From: Alcanivorax sp. 24
Lineage (GTDB): Bacteria > Pseudomonadota > Gammaproteobacteria > Pseudomonadales > Alcanivoracaceae
Length of the DNA stretch: 64,000 nt
Assembly (NCBI RefSeq): GCF_004360225.1
Contig: NZ_SNUA01000002.1
Location: 186,001 to 250,000 of the forward strand
Reading direction: 5' to 3'
This document shows positions 1 to 9,244 of the stretch, piece by piece (the first letter of the stretch is position 1; every line of letters starts with the position of its first letter). The translations under genes were made by a program, and so were the position numbers. Below the pieces are notes generated by a model. The model saw only the letters and a program-made list of their open reading frames with translations, ran no database searches and was not told the DNA's origin.

Positions 1-1193
1 TGCTTAATCTTCCTAAGAAAACAATACTAGGAAATCTGCGTGTCGAGACTGTCTTCCAGTTTTATGATATTCCGCGAATTTTCTCATGTATAAATAAGTC
101 TGGCGCAAGATTTCTAGTATTATCTGTGTTCGATGATTACGAGAGTTTTAAGTGGTTGTACCTGCCTGTATCAGAAGATAGATTCTCCACCATCGTAAAT
201 AAAGGGGTTGTGCTTAGAGAAGCTCTCCTTTCTCCGGAAGATGGGTACCTTTTTGAAGTGGAATCGAATTTTGCTGGTGAGTCCACTGTGCACCATATAT
301 TCCCAGAGCAAATTCATTTAGAAGACTTGCCAGATGAAGGTGTCTATCTGGAATCAAATGAAAGCGTCCATCTCGGATTGGGTTTTGTTGATGCTGATCT
401 TGCGGCAAGCGGATCAAGAAGAGAAACATATAACCTACACTTTTATCCTTGGGATACCAAGCTTCCTGAGATTGACGCAAGAAATTTGGGCGGCATACTT
501 ACTTCGTTTCAAGAGCTAGCCAATGCGCTTGGTCAATATTGCAAGGGCGACATCACTCTAAAGGGCGCGATTCCTGCTGATGTCCTAGAAGCAACAAAGT
601 TTAGAGCCACTCAAATTTTCGAGGGTTCGTTTGGGCTACAGCTAAAATCAAAATCGACGTCTGATTTGTTTCATAGCTCATTGGCATCTGATGTTCTTCT
701 GGAATTAACAAACCTGATTGAGTCTAGGGACAATGAAGATAATATAAGCAACAAACTTCATAATTTAAAGGGCAGGGTTGCATCTAAATATCGTTCTTTC
801 CTAAGGGAAGTTTCGAAACTTGATTCTCCTATGAAGCTGCATTGGGGTTCACCTAATAGCGAACGTGGTCGTGTTCTGTTGCTATCGAAAAAGGAGATAA
901 AAAAGGCGTTTGATCTGGTTAGCAAGATAGATATTGATATGTCTGAATCAATAACCTTTAGGGCTGAGTTGTTAGGCTTGGACGTCAAGACTAAACGATA
1001 TCGAGTGCGTCATTTAAGCGATAACGAGGATTATAGCGGAAAGATTCTGGATGAGTCGTTAGAAGCGGCAAGACATTCAGAAATCAATGGAATATATAGC
1101 GTAACTCTAAAAAAGATTGTCGAAACAAATTTTTCATCTGGCGCCGAATATACAAAGTGGGCGCTTGTTGCGTTGGAACCAGCTGACAAGTAG
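1..1193 (+). CDS. Hypothetical protein, 5'-truncated by the window edge
   Basis: The reading frame is open from base 3 to the TAG at 1191-1193, so the gene enters from the left and only its last ~397 residues are visible. A GTG at 126 is an internal in-frame codon, not a convincing start, because the frame upstream reads sensibly (it contains FYDIPRIFSCINKSGARF). The visible protein is soluble and charged, with no signal peptide or membrane segment and no motif that I can assign to a family with confidence. Codon use is AT-rich compared with genes after 10.9 kb, as in the neighbouring defence genes, which suggests joint horizontal acquisition. Function unknown; a defence role is only guilt by association. 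Confidence 0.8.
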   Translation, partial: LNLPKKTILGNLRVETVFQFYDIPRIFSCINKSGARFLVLSVFDDYESFKWLYLPVSEDRFSTIVNKGVVLREALLSPEDGYLFEVESNFAGESTVHHIFPEQIHLEDLPDEGVYLESNESVHLGLGFVDADLAASGSRRETYNLHFYPWDTKLPEIDARNLGGILTSFQELANALGQYCKGDITLKGAIPADVLEATKFRATQIFEGSFGLQLKSKSTSDLFHSSLASDVLLELTNLIESRDNEDNISNKLHNLKGRVASKYRSFLREVSKLDSPMKLHWGSPNSERGRVLLLSKKEIKKAFDLVSKIDIDMSESITFRAELLGLDVKTKRYRVRHLSDNEDYSGKILDESLEAARHSEINGIYSVTLKKIVETNFSSGAEYTKWALVALEPADK

Positions 1194-1214
1194 CTGTACG
1201 CGGACCCAGTTACG

Positions 1215-1238
1215 CTCCACTAGATTGGAGTTTGTTTT
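1215..1238 (+). terminator. Weak intrinsic terminator candidate after the partial gene
   Basis: CTCCA (1215-1219) and TGGAG (1226-1230) form a 5-bp stem with a 6-base loop, followed directly by TTTGTTTT. It lies 22 bases after the stop codon of the partial gene. The stem is short, so termination strength is uncertain. Confidence 0.45.
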
Positions 1239-1329
1239 ACACGCTTTACCAACTAAGCTAGCTCAACTCGTCCGGGCCAGTAAGATGGGCGTTAGCGAAA
1301 CTGGGGCCGGTTCAAAAGCTGGCGATGAT

Positions 1330-1357
1330 TGAGCGAAAAATGCTCAGCTTACTGAGC
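1330..1357. repeat. Overlapping small hairpins in the 289-bp gap before the AIPR gene
   Basis: GCTCAG (1342-1347) and CTGAGC (1352-1357) form a perfect 6-bp stem with a 4-base loop. TGAGC (1330-1334) can pair with GCTCA (1342-1346) as an alternative, so the two hairpins are mutually exclusive. The gap 1194-1482 otherwise holds the terminator above and a tRNA-like D-arm fragment at 1243-1260 (minus), and no gene I can support. It lies downstream of the stop of the leftward defence operon. Confidence 0.4.
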
Positions 1358-1482
1358 TGTGGCTTTAAATGTTGTAAATGTGGGGATGCGTGAAGTTTTA
1401 ATTTTAGAAGATTTCTGGAGATGGCAAGCATTTAAGCGCTGGTGTTGGGAGGGGGATTATAGTGCTCGTGTCGATTGCTGCG

Positions 1483-3549
1483 CTAATTTATGACAATGCC
1501 TTCTAGTCTTGCCTTTTCGACGATTTCAAGTAAAATCATGCATTGTTTTTCGGTTGGGATTTTTTTGGGAATCTGCGCTGCGACGTTTAGAATATCGGCC
1601 TCCTTCTTTGTGAGAACGTCTTTTTCGATAAGAGCTTGGCGAAGGTAAGACCATCTTTTTGGGGTGATGCTAATTACCTGCCGTTGGGCCTCGATTCCAT
1701 CGTCAATCCTTTGAATCTGTTTGGCCTCTCGGGCCTCTGAGGAATGGTCGTCGGAAGCAATTAGGTGGGAATAAAAATCGGCGTGAAGGCCTGCCTCAAT
1801 TTCATCTATCCGAAGTTTTATTCGGTCCCAGCAACCCTCCTTCTTGCACCACTCGGAAACGTTTGAAATGCCACTTGGGGGGTTAGTGATGTCTTCTTTG
1901 ATCGCATAAGCTATAATCGAAATTGCTTCTTTTAGGATGGGGCTGATATCCTGTTTTTTCCATATACTAAGAAAGTCAAAATATAATTTCCTGCGCTTTG
2001 CAATTTCGCCAAGAACAGCCAATGTGTAGACCACAATATTGGCGCGATATCCGCCATTGTACCAAGGCTGAGATGAAACGAGCCGTTCAGTCGTTCGGTA
2101 TATTAAAGCGCGGGCGACGGCGCGCTTAAAATAAAATTCATTAAAGATTTCTGGCGCTTTATCCCACTCTTTTCCGATGCGGCGGGCATATTGAGCGAAG
2201 TTCTTTTGCGCACCTAGATTGACATGTCTCGGGTGATCATCCCAAACATTTTCGAACTTGGCTAGGTCTGTTTTAGTGAACATCTGCTGCTTGGGATGTT
2301 CCGCTTTGAAACGACGCCTCTCGCCAGGCGTAAGCTTTGATTGCTCATCTGCATATTGGCCGCGTGCTCGCTCGTAGAACCACTTTGTTTCACGCTGCGC
2401 TCCTTCCTGAGCCGGTGCCCAAATACGTCTCGAAAACCCTTCCATCCGCACATGGAACGGGTGATTAGAAAAGAAGTCGGCTGCATTCACTCGGTTTTGG
2501 GTATTTGCATACTCGGAGATTCTCGGGACAACAGATTCGCTGTCCCGACTATCGATGACGGATAACTTCATCTGAACAAATATCCTGGACAGATCAGCTT
2601 TATCTCGTCTCCGCGTATGGAACAGCGAGGCCGTTGTTTGGCCACCATTGACTATCTGGAGATCGATGACTCTAGTTATTGCAAGGCCGGAATCCGTTAT
2701 CTTTGTATCAACACCCTGCGCGGTTGCCGTGATGCCGTTATTGTAGGCAAAGAACATTGCCGGTTCATTCAGTATAGTGGCCCTTATACCCTTGTTGACA
2801 TTGCCACGAGCCTGGAGGAAGGTCCTTACATTCTGTTCGAGCAGTCTCGCTCCGAACTTTTCATAGAGAGATGCGAGAACTTCGGCTGGCATGACAATCA
2901 GGTAGGACTGGTAAGCTTCAGCTCCCAAGTGAGCCGGCAGACAGGAGATGGCGGCCCCAAACATCTGCTCGAAATCGAGATCGAGGGGCTCCTTGTGGCT
3001 GCGTGAGCTCCTCTGACGATGAAGGCGCGAGATATCCCAGATCTGATGGCTAACAGGAATGCCCGCCACCTCCGTGTCAGGAAGTTCTCTGATCCTTTCA
3101 CTCAAGGAGCGCTCGGAAAAGATAAAGAGCCTGAGTCGACGAATTGCTCCCTTTCGATCGGCAATTTGCCTCGCAAGCCCATATTCGGGCGAAGTGAGTT
3201 CGAGCTCGCCTGCCAATCCCTTACTAACGCTCGCCTCAAAGAAATTGGTAACTCGCTTGAATGCAGCATCAACATCTGTTTTGGTCAGAGATGTCAGCTC
3301 AGTTCGGGACTCAAAGTCGGCAACAAAAAGATCCAAAACACCTTCATCGTCAAACCAAAATCCATCCACCCTCATCCCGCGTTGAGCACGGAAATGGCAG
3401 AACTCGAAGCCTTCCGTGACTCCGGTTTCAACGAGTTCATTCGCGACGGTCTCCATGAACTCGGAAAGCTGAAAACTGCGACTTGCCTCCGCGCCGGCTA
3501 GAAGTTCCTGGCGGAAGTCGTGATAGAATTCAGTAATTGTTGCGTCCAA
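1483..3549 (-). CDS. AIPR-family protein (abortive infection phage resistance)
   Basis: A protein of 688 residues with the hallmarks of the AIPR family (PF10592): a central FAYNNGITATA segment (about 267-277) followed by IVNGGQTTASL (about 299-309), the conserved NGGQT signature. The family takes its name from phage abortive infection, but its biochemical activity is not settled here. The start is a TTG at 3549 directly abutting the TGA of the upstream gene. A GGGAGGG ribosome site precedes it, and the next in-frame ATG would remove about 31 residues. It is last in the four-gene leftward operon GHKL-Z1-PD-(D/E)XK-AIPR and is presumably coupled to its neighbours by translation. Base composition is lower in GC than the chromosome to the right. 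Confidence 0.92.
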   Translation of the reverse strand: MDATITEFYHDFRQELLAGAEASRSFQLSEFMETVANELVETGVTEGFEFCHFRAQRGMRVDGFWFDDEGVLDLFVADFESRTELTSLTKTDVDAAFKRVTNFFEASVSKGLAGELELTSPEYGLARQIADRKGAIRRLRLFIFSERSLSERIRELPDTEVAGIPVSHQIWDISRLHRQRSSRSHKEPLDLDFEQMFGAAISCLPAHLGAEAYQSYLIVMPAEVLASLYEKFGARLLEQNVRTFLQARGNVNKGIRATILNEPAMFFAYNNGITATAQGVDTKITDSGLAITRVIDLQIVNGGQTTASLFHTRRRDKADLSRIFVQMKLSVIDSRDSESVVPRISEYANTQNRVNAADFFSNHPFHVRMEGFSRRIWAPAQEGAQRETKWFYERARGQYADEQSKLTPGERRRFKAEHPKQQMFTKTDLAKFENVWDDHPRHVNLGAQKNFAQYARRIGKEWDKAPEIFNEFYFKRAVARALIYRTTERLVSSQPWYNGGYRANIVVYTLAVLGEIAKRRKLYFDFLSIWKKQDISPILKEAISIIAYAIKEDITNPPSGISNVSEWCKKEGCWDRIKLRIDEIEAGLHADFYSHLIASDDHSSEAREAKQIQRIDDGIEAQRQVISITPKRWSYLRQALIEKDVLTKKEADILNVAAQIPKKIPTEKQCMILLEIVEKARLEGIVIN

Positions 3550-4524
3550 TCAAACCCTCCCGAATATTTCATTCTCTTCGCAGACGAATGGAGCAATGGC
3601 TTCCAACTGAATTTCATAGGTCACATGAAAAAGTCCTTGCAATAGCCGGGACCGGATAATTCTTGGGAACTGGTCTGTAACTGTGTATCCGTCAGTGCTA
3701 CCCACAGTAAAGCGGGGTCTGTCATAGTCCGCGAGCTCAGCATACCCACAAGCCGCAATCTTTCCGGAGAACTTTTCAATAGCTTCGGCGGTGACAAGTT
3801 CCTGCTCAATCAATGCAACCATGTCGTTCAGCGAACGCGCGGTTTCCGAATCCGGCGTTTCTATCAGGCGCACGGTCATAAGAAACAGGCTGTCCACCAG
3901 TGCTTCGAGTTGATCCTCGGAAGATATTCGAACACTGTTCCTTTCGCGACCGGAAAGAGACTTAACTTCTATGGCAATATTGCCGAAGATGAAATCCTGA
4001 TGTGCGCCGTCGGCTCCGCACCACGCATCTATAGCCTCATCCTGCGTTAGCCGCCGCAGGTAAAGCTGGCGAAGAACATGGAGTTCGGCAAAAAGGCCTC
4101 GAATTTCCTCGTTTGTCAGTAGTCTCGCCTTCTTCCCCGCGAGAAAAGCCTTCCACCGCTTCAGGTGTTGAAAGGTAACGGACAGCGCGACGGCGGAATC
4201 CGTTACAGACGCCAGACTGGAGATTAACGTTTCACAAAGTCCGAGAAAAAGGTCGCTATCGATATGTCGCTCAAGTGTGAGAATCAAGCGTTGCTGGCTT
4301 TCGTTCTCCCCCTTGCGAAGATCGACACTAATTCCATTCAGATGAGTGACGTCACGACGATATTGATAGGTGTGGTCTCCCTCCAGCTCAATGATAAGAA
4401 GACACCGGCCCGTTGTATCTTTGCCCCAGTAGAACGGTATTCCCGTCGTGTCCGCCACGCGCTTAACATTATAGTCTGTACTAGGTTCGGCGATTTGCTC
4501 CCATGGCGTGCTCCTATTCATCAT
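3550..4524 (-). CDS. PD-(D/E)XK motif protein of the Z1/MORC restriction-like operon (DUF4420 type)
   Basis: The start is taken at an ATGATG pair (4524/4521) that overlaps the end of the Z1 gene by 11 bases, giving about 324 residues; the frame stays open further upstream but that part reads as the Z1 gene in another frame. An NEEIRGLFAELHVL helix (near 137-150) precedes a nuclease-like core: HQD (D about 177), then IAIEVKS (E about 186, K about 188). The spacing fits the D...E-x-K catalytic pattern of the PD-(D/E)XK superfamily. In described operons this family (PF14390) accompanies Z1 and GHKL proteins as the predicted DNA-cutting subunit. Cleavage activity and specificity are inferred. Confidence 0.88.
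   Translation of the reverse strand: MMNRSTPWEQIAEPSTDYNVKRVADTTGIPFYWGKDTTGRCLLIIELEGDHTYQYRRDVTHLNGISVDLRKGENESQQRLILTLERHIDSDLFLGLCETLISSLASVTDSAVALSVTFQHLKRWKAFLAGKKARLLTNEEIRGLFAELHVLRQLYLRRLTQDEAIDAWCGADGAHQDFIFGNIAIEVKSLSGRERNSVRISSEDQLEALVDSLFLMTVRLIETPDSETARSLNDMVALIEQELVTAEAIEKFSGKIAACGYAELADYDRPRFTVGSTDGYTVTDQFPRIIRSRLLQGLFHVTYEIQLEAIAPFVCEENEIFGRV
3555..3561 (-). promoter_or_regulatory. Ribosome-binding site that decides the TTG start of the AIPR gene
   Basis: Read leftward, GGGAGGG sits 5 bases before the TTG at 3549-3547, inside the end of the upstream gene. No equally good site precedes the next ATG, so the TTG start is preferred. Confidence 0.6.
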
Positions 4525-7174
4525 AGTCATCCTCAGCGTCAGGATCATCGTCCAATGCGCCATACATCTTTTCGACCCAGACCCGGTTTGCGACCACCTC
4601 GATCTGTGTGCGGTAGAGACCATCCGGATAGCTTATGCCCCATGCGGGAACCCGGCATCCCGCGAAATCAGAATTTTCAGTTGGCTCAAGGACATGCAGC
4701 ATCAAAAGAGGCTTATTTCGAACGACCCGATAGTGGAAATCAGATGGCTTTTTGCTCTTGCTTTTCTCATCTTCGGCAGCCAGTGCTTCAGCTTGGCTCA
4801 ATTGCTCCTCATTGAGACCGAGCTTCTCGTCACCTCGACTGGCTAGACGGTATCCCGACAGGCGCCAACCGTCAGAAGTCGCATCTTTCGCTGTTCGGTA
4901 TTGCACGCCGAGGCGAAAGTTGCTCTCCTCGTCGCGACCTTTTGAGATCAAGAGAACGTCTCCTTTGGGAAACTGCCCCGCAATTGCCTGCAGATATTCA
5001 ACGGCCCACGATTTTGGGAGAATCGCATCCTTGTGCGACTTGAAACGTGTCAAGAATTCTTCAATTATCTCGACATCAACGTCAGGAATAAACCAACTCT
5101 TCTGGCTGGTATCTTGAATCACGCCACCAAACTGTTTGCGCCAATATTCCTCAATTAGAAATTCGTTCTCGGCATTGATCCTCGTGTCAAGAGGGAGCAG
5201 CGTACTCTCGACCAGTTTTCCAGTGAAGTTCTGGTTAAGCGTCACCCTTTCACCGCCGCGCATCTTGTTGGCAGCTGTGACCAGAAGGCTATCAGGGTGC
5301 GACTGAACATAAAGACCAAAGTCTTTGGGGCTCAACCCGACTTTGCGCATCCGCCTGATCTGTTGTCGGAGTTCTTCGGACGCGCGAGCGATATGCGAGT
5401 ACCAGTTGATGGATCCTTCCGGCAGGTAAACACGGCAGATATCTTCGAAGCCAGGCCGATACCCAAACCAACGGCCCATCTGCATTAGAGTGTCGTACAT
5501 TCGCGTGTTGCGGTACATATAGCTGATCGTCAGTCCCTCTATCGTAAGGCCGCGCGACAAACTTAGACCCCCAATTGCGATGGCCGTAAGGCCGATGCCA
5601 TCCCGTTCGTATTTCCGGTAATTTAGCACCTCTTCGCTCTTGCTGTTCACCACATAAGTTCGTAGATGCTCGAACACTTCCAGAAGGGCTTTCTTTACTT
5701 CTTCCCAAGAATAGCCGCTTCCAGCATACTCGCCATCGAATGCCGCCCTCAATCCCGCCATATAGTAATTCTTCGCTGAAACCTCTTCCGTCATCATGTA
5801 GTTTGCTTTCACCGCCTCGTGTAACTTCTCCACACGCAGGCTGATGAAGCCTTTCACTTCCTTCTGGACGGATACGAAACGCGACACGTTTATCAGCATG
5901 GAGCAATGCTTTCGCGCCTGCCCGCGCAGATTACGGATGGCGCGCGCCACAATGAATTGATTCAGTGCCCTGTAGAGGCTGGGAGGCAGTTCCGTTACCG
6001 GGGTACCATTCTTATGTGAAAAAGGGAGGTATTCTTCGCAGTCGTCGATGCGACCGAGAACGACGCCGCTAGTTGCTACGTCTAGAAAGACCTTGTCAGG
6101 GCCGAAATAAGTTGATGGCGCGTCGAGTGAAAAGATGAAATCTTTGGGAAACAATTCTTCACGCGCCTCTGGATCGTATGCATCCGGATTGATAAAGATG
6201 TTTGCGAAAGGTGTGGCCGTGTAGCCAACATAGCAGGACTTCGTAAACAGGCCGAGGATGGTGCGAATCGCAGCGTTGGTTCTCGTGGGATTAATGTCGT
6301 CTTTGTTGGTATTAATCGAAGCGTTGTCCGCCTCGTCGTCGATCATGAGCATCGGCACATCCGAGATGCGTCCATCGCCCTGGGCATTCATAGCTTTCAG
6401 CCATTTGTGGAGCGCATCGAGAGTACGAACGTTTTTCTTAATGACAAGAATTATAGGCTTGCTAAAGTCGTTAAGCTGCCACCCCATTCTGGCAGCAGTG
6501 TTTTCGTTAAAGTCATCATTGATATTTGTGAGCGTCGCGGGGTGGGGGTACCCCGTATTCAGGCCGACACCTATATTGACCCTGTTGGATGGATCGCTTG
6601 ACCGGCCAATGAAACCTTCATCGATGCGCTCCTGGGTTTGTTTTCTCAGATTGTTGTGAATACCCGCGATAACAATGATGAATCTATATCCCGCATCAGC
6701 CGCTTTCGCGATGACACCCATATAGTTGGCCGTCTTGCCCGACTGGACATGCCCAATGACCAATCCGCGACGGTTCCATGTGCCCTCACTTGTCGGGTCT
6801 TGGAGAAGTCCAAGAATTTTTGCACCGTCGTCGTTCAGCAGCGTGTTAATAATTGTCGGATGCCAGTTTTCACTCCGTAAATAATCTGCATAAGCATCTG
6901 CATAGGTGCTACTGATCTCGCGCTTACGTATCCAGTCCTCATCATGTGCCGCTTCAATATCTACGAGTGACACTCCCGCGTTCATGCGGGACGGAATGAT
7001 GGTCTCCGCCGTTACGATAACGTCATTTAGGTCCCCATGGTATCCGAGGATAGGAGCGATCTCCTTCGCCTTGTCCTGTATTTCCGTTCGTGATGGCGGA
7101 TCCTCACGATCTCCGAAAGCCGTGATTAGCGCCGCAATGATTCCCTTTTCCTTGTCGTTTTGGGTGGTAGTCAT
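4514..7174 (-). CDS. Z1-domain ATPase (helicase-like motor of a restriction-like system)
   Basis: A protein of 886 residues with a full set of superfamily 2-like motifs: Walker A GHVQSGKT (about 141-148), Walker B MIDDEAD (about 277-283), motif III TATPFANI (319-326), GGLSLSRGLTIEGL (535-548) and an arginine-finger-like QMGRWFGYR (565-573). The Z1 domain (PF10593) lies between the two ATPase halves. Z1 proteins occur in predicted restriction systems beside GHKL/MORC ATPases and REase-fold nucleases, where they are thought to translocate or remodel DNA. Its ATG overlaps the TGA of the GHKL gene (ATGA, 7171-7174) and its end overlaps the nuclease gene, so all are probably co-translated. All nucleotide-binding motifs look intact. 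Confidence 0.95.
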   Translation of the reverse strand: MTTTQNDKEKGIIAALITAFGDREDPPSRTEIQDKAKEIAPILGYHGDLNDVIVTAETIIPSRMNAGVSLVDIEAAHDEDWIRKREISSTYADAYADYLRSENWHPTIINTLLNDDGAKILGLLQDPTSEGTWNRRGLVIGHVQSGKTANYMGVIAKAADAGYRFIIVIAGIHNNLRKQTQERIDEGFIGRSSDPSNRVNIGVGLNTGYPHPATLTNINDDFNENTAARMGWQLNDFSKPIILVIKKNVRTLDALHKWLKAMNAQGDGRISDVPMLMIDDEADNASINTNKDDINPTRTNAAIRTILGLFTKSCYVGYTATPFANIFINPDAYDPEAREELFPKDFIFSLDAPSTYFGPDKVFLDVATSGVVLGRIDDCEEYLPFSHKNGTPVTELPPSLYRALNQFIVARAIRNLRGQARKHCSMLINVSRFVSVQKEVKGFISLRVEKLHEAVKANYMMTEEVSAKNYYMAGLRAAFDGEYAGSGYSWEEVKKALLEVFEHLRTYVVNSKSEEVLNYRKYERDGIGLTAIAIGGLSLSRGLTIEGLTISYMYRNTRMYDTLMQMGRWFGYRPGFEDICRVYLPEGSINWYSHIARASEELRQQIRRMRKVGLSPKDFGLYVQSHPDSLLVTAANKMRGGERVTLNQNFTGKLVESTLLPLDTRINAENEFLIEEYWRKQFGGVIQDTSQKSWFIPDVDVEIIEEFLTRFKSHKDAILPKSWAVEYLQAIAGQFPKGDVLLISKGRDEESNFRLGVQYRTAKDATSDGWRLSGYRLASRGDEKLGLNEEQLSQAEALAAEDEKSKSKKPSDFHYRVVRNKPLLMLHVLEPTENSDFAGCRVPAWGISYPDGLYRTQIEVVANRVWVEKMYGALDDDPDAEDDYDE

Positions 7175-8646
7175 GCAAAATCCTGGTCGATATATTGGTT
7201 AACGATATCCATGTGTCGCTCAAACAGCCTTGTCGATCTTATAACTTCACGGAAGAGCTCCGCATCCCCTGTTGTTTCCCCCCACAGCGCCGCACGTAGT
7301 GCACGAAGTCTCTCAATGACATTGCCGTCCGCAGGCAATTGGTTCACTTCTTGAGGATGAGTTGAATAATCAGAGTAGATCATTTCAACAGGCAATGATG
7401 CGGAGACCGAATCCAGCAAGACATTCAGACTTTGCTTCCCGTCCCGATCAAGCCGCTCCAACAGTTGTTGAATCAGTGGATGGGTACCGTTTATGGAATA
7501 CCGGATTCCGCCATGGTCGGCATACCTTTCCCATACTGGAGCCGCAACATCCTGGAAGAGGCGCTGCCCACGGCCGCGATGTACGGTTGTGCTGCGTCCC
7601 GTAACCTGTGAAATGATCTGGCGAAGCCGTTCGCGCACTGCACGGGGAGGCCTTGCGCGCGATTTTTTGATATCTATGGTCCAGGATTCATCCAAACTAT
7701 TGGGAAAGTCGATCTGTACCCGTGCGAGTTTAGTAGCCTCTCCTTTGGGAATGAGCCGGAACCAGTCGCCCCAGGCCATAAGGCGGCCATTTCGATAAAT
7801 ATATGCGCCCTGGTTTGATATAAACTCACTCCGATTCTGGTAAAAGTCATACTCTCCCGCTGTTAGCCTTGAGTGATGTGGCAACACATATGGCTGCAGA
7901 CGAACAGGAATGTCACCGATATACACAACTTCTTCCGGCAAAACTTGTGTGGCTGGATTTCTTCTGCAGAAAGGGTCGAAAGCAGTGATAGCATGGCCGT
8001 TGACGGTAATGGTGATTTGCGGGTGTTCCTTGATCTCGCCTGCCAGGAACCGATGAAAGACGAGTGCAAGATGCTGGTCCAGAACATCCAACTTCTCACT
8101 GATAACCTCATCTCGACGGTTGCCTGTCTCGTCCTCCCCAAGCCGGTCAAGTTCCCGCCAGATGACGGCGGTACCATTACCCTCAAGTCGCTCAACGTAT
8201 GGCAACGTCTGGATATCTGCTTCGTCCAGAATGGAAAGGACCCATTCGTCAGCAGCATCGATATGGTCAAGATTCCATTCAGCCCCGCAGAGAACCCCAT
8301 TTCTCTTGCTAACCACTGTGAGTGACCGGCACTGAGAGAATGAAGCGGTCTTGAGGCCAAGGCCAAATCGCCCCAAATCCCTAGGCGGACGTACTTTCCT
8401 TGGGCTCACTGTCCCGTGGCGCATCGCGCTTAACAACTCTTCACCCGTCATGCCACTGCCATTGTCAAGGATGAGCACCAGCGGCTGTGCTTCGGCAGCA
8501 TTGCAGACTATATCGATGGTATCTGCGCCGGCGGATATGCTGTTGTCGATAAGGTCAGCAATCGCGGTTTCAAGCGAATATCCAAGGTCGCGCATCGACG
8601 CTACCAGAGAGGCAGCGCTTGGTGGGTGCGTAAGGTTGCGTGCCAT
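7171..8646 (-). CDS. GHKL (MutL/MORC-like) ATPase
   Basis: A 491-residue protein with an N-terminal Bergerat-fold ATPase: N box with E26 and N35 (ETAIADLIDNS), G1 box DNGSGM (61-66) and G2 box GRFGLGLKTASF (92-103). It has no kinase dimerisation or receiver domains, so it fits the MutL/Hsp90/MORC branch rather than a sensor kinase. Such ATPases were linked to restriction-modification operons and proposed as relatives of eukaryotic MORC proteins; ATP-driven dimer closure around DNA is the usual model. It is the first gene of the leftward operon, with a strong purine-rich ribosome site (AAGGGGAG) before its ATG. The C-terminal ~150 residues show no motif I recognise. Confidence 0.93.
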   Translation of the reverse strand: MARNLTHPPSAASLVASMRDLGYSLETAIADLIDNSISAGADTIDIVCNAAEAQPLVLILDNGSGMTGEELLSAMRHGTVSPRKVRPPRDLGRFGLGLKTASFSQCRSLTVVSKRNGVLCGAEWNLDHIDAADEWVLSILDEADIQTLPYVERLEGNGTAVIWRELDRLGEDETGNRRDEVISEKLDVLDQHLALVFHRFLAGEIKEHPQITITVNGHAITAFDPFCRRNPATQVLPEEVVYIGDIPVRLQPYVLPHHSRLTAGEYDFYQNRSEFISNQGAYIYRNGRLMAWGDWFRLIPKGEATKLARVQIDFPNSLDESWTIDIKKSRARPPRAVRERLRQIISQVTGRSTTVHRGRGQRLFQDVAAPVWERYADHGGIRYSINGTHPLIQQLLERLDRDGKQSLNVLLDSVSASLPVEMIYSDYSTHPQEVNQLPADGNVIERLRALRAALWGETTGDAELFREVIRSTRLFERHMDIVNQYIDQDFA

Positions 8647-8790
8647 TATTATTTCTCCCCTTCCCTACTTGCATCCCAGCGCGGCGCTGAGTAACCATTG
8701 AGTCCTGAGCGCCGTGCCGAGCTTTTTGCTTTTCTTCAGCTCACTCAGCCACTAATCTTCGTACGCCATCGCCTTAGATGATTTGTAATT
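8647..8790. promoter_or_regulatory. Divergent promoter region between the GHKL operon and vsr
   Basis: These 144 bases separate two divergent starts and must hold the promoters for the leftward effector operon and for vsr. I see no convincing -35/-10 pair and no copy of the TTATAG/CTATAA operator found near 10.6 kb. The GHKL gene has a strong Shine-Dalgarno sequence here; vsr does not. Confidence 0.5.
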
Positions 8791-9225
8791 ATGCGAGTTC
8801 CAACGACTCCTCAACGCAGTCGCATGATGTCGGGTATTCGTGCAAAGGACACATGGCCTGAGCGCTCCCTCCGTTCCTGCCTTTTTGCGAGGGGCTTCCG
8901 GTATCGAATTCATGTGAAATCCCTGCCAGGCAGTCCTGACATTGTGTTGCCGAAATACCGGGCTGTGGTATTCGTTCATGGCTGTTTTTGGCACAGGCAT
9001 AAGGGATGCCGATACACAACGACACCCAAAACCAATAGCAATTTTTGGAAAAAGAAGTTTCAGGGAAATATAAACCGAGACGCGCGCCATACGCAAATGC
9101 TAGTCGAGCTTGGCTGGCGTGTCGCTATCGTCTGGGAGTGCTCGTTGAAGAAGTCCATTGAAAAATCTGCCGGTATTGTTGAAGAGTGGCTGCATGGCGA
9201 TGATGCTAAGCTCGTTGTTGGTTGA
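8791..9225 (+). CDS. vsr: Very short patch repair endonuclease (Vsr)
   Basis: The 144-residue protein matches Vsr throughout: the N-terminal TPQRSRMMSGIRAKDTWPE, then GSPDIVLPKYRAVVFVHGCF with catalytic-type D50 and HGCFWHRHKGC supplying the active-site histidine and zinc ligands. A VWEC motif near residue 125 gives the last cysteine. Vsr nicks DNA 5' of the T in T:G mismatches made by deamination of 5-methylcytosine, so its partner is the convergent C5-methyltransferase gene. Length is typical. The ATG at 8791 has only a poor ribosome site, so expression may be weak. Confidence 0.95.
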   Translation: MRVPTTPQRSRMMSGIRAKDTWPERSLRSCLFARGFRYRIHVKSLPGSPDIVLPKYRAVVFVHGCFWHRHKGCRYTTTPKTNSNFWKKKFQGNINRDARHTQMLVELGWRVAIVWECSLKKSIEKSAGIVEEWLHGDDAKLVVG

Positions 9226-9244
9226 TTATATTTTAGTAAAAATT

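Noticed and set aside
1199-1276. Possible intact tRNA on the minus strand
   Set aside because: Only the D-arm fits; there is no anticodon stem or T-arm consensus, and a terminator hairpin occupies the middle. Kept only as a low-interest fragment.
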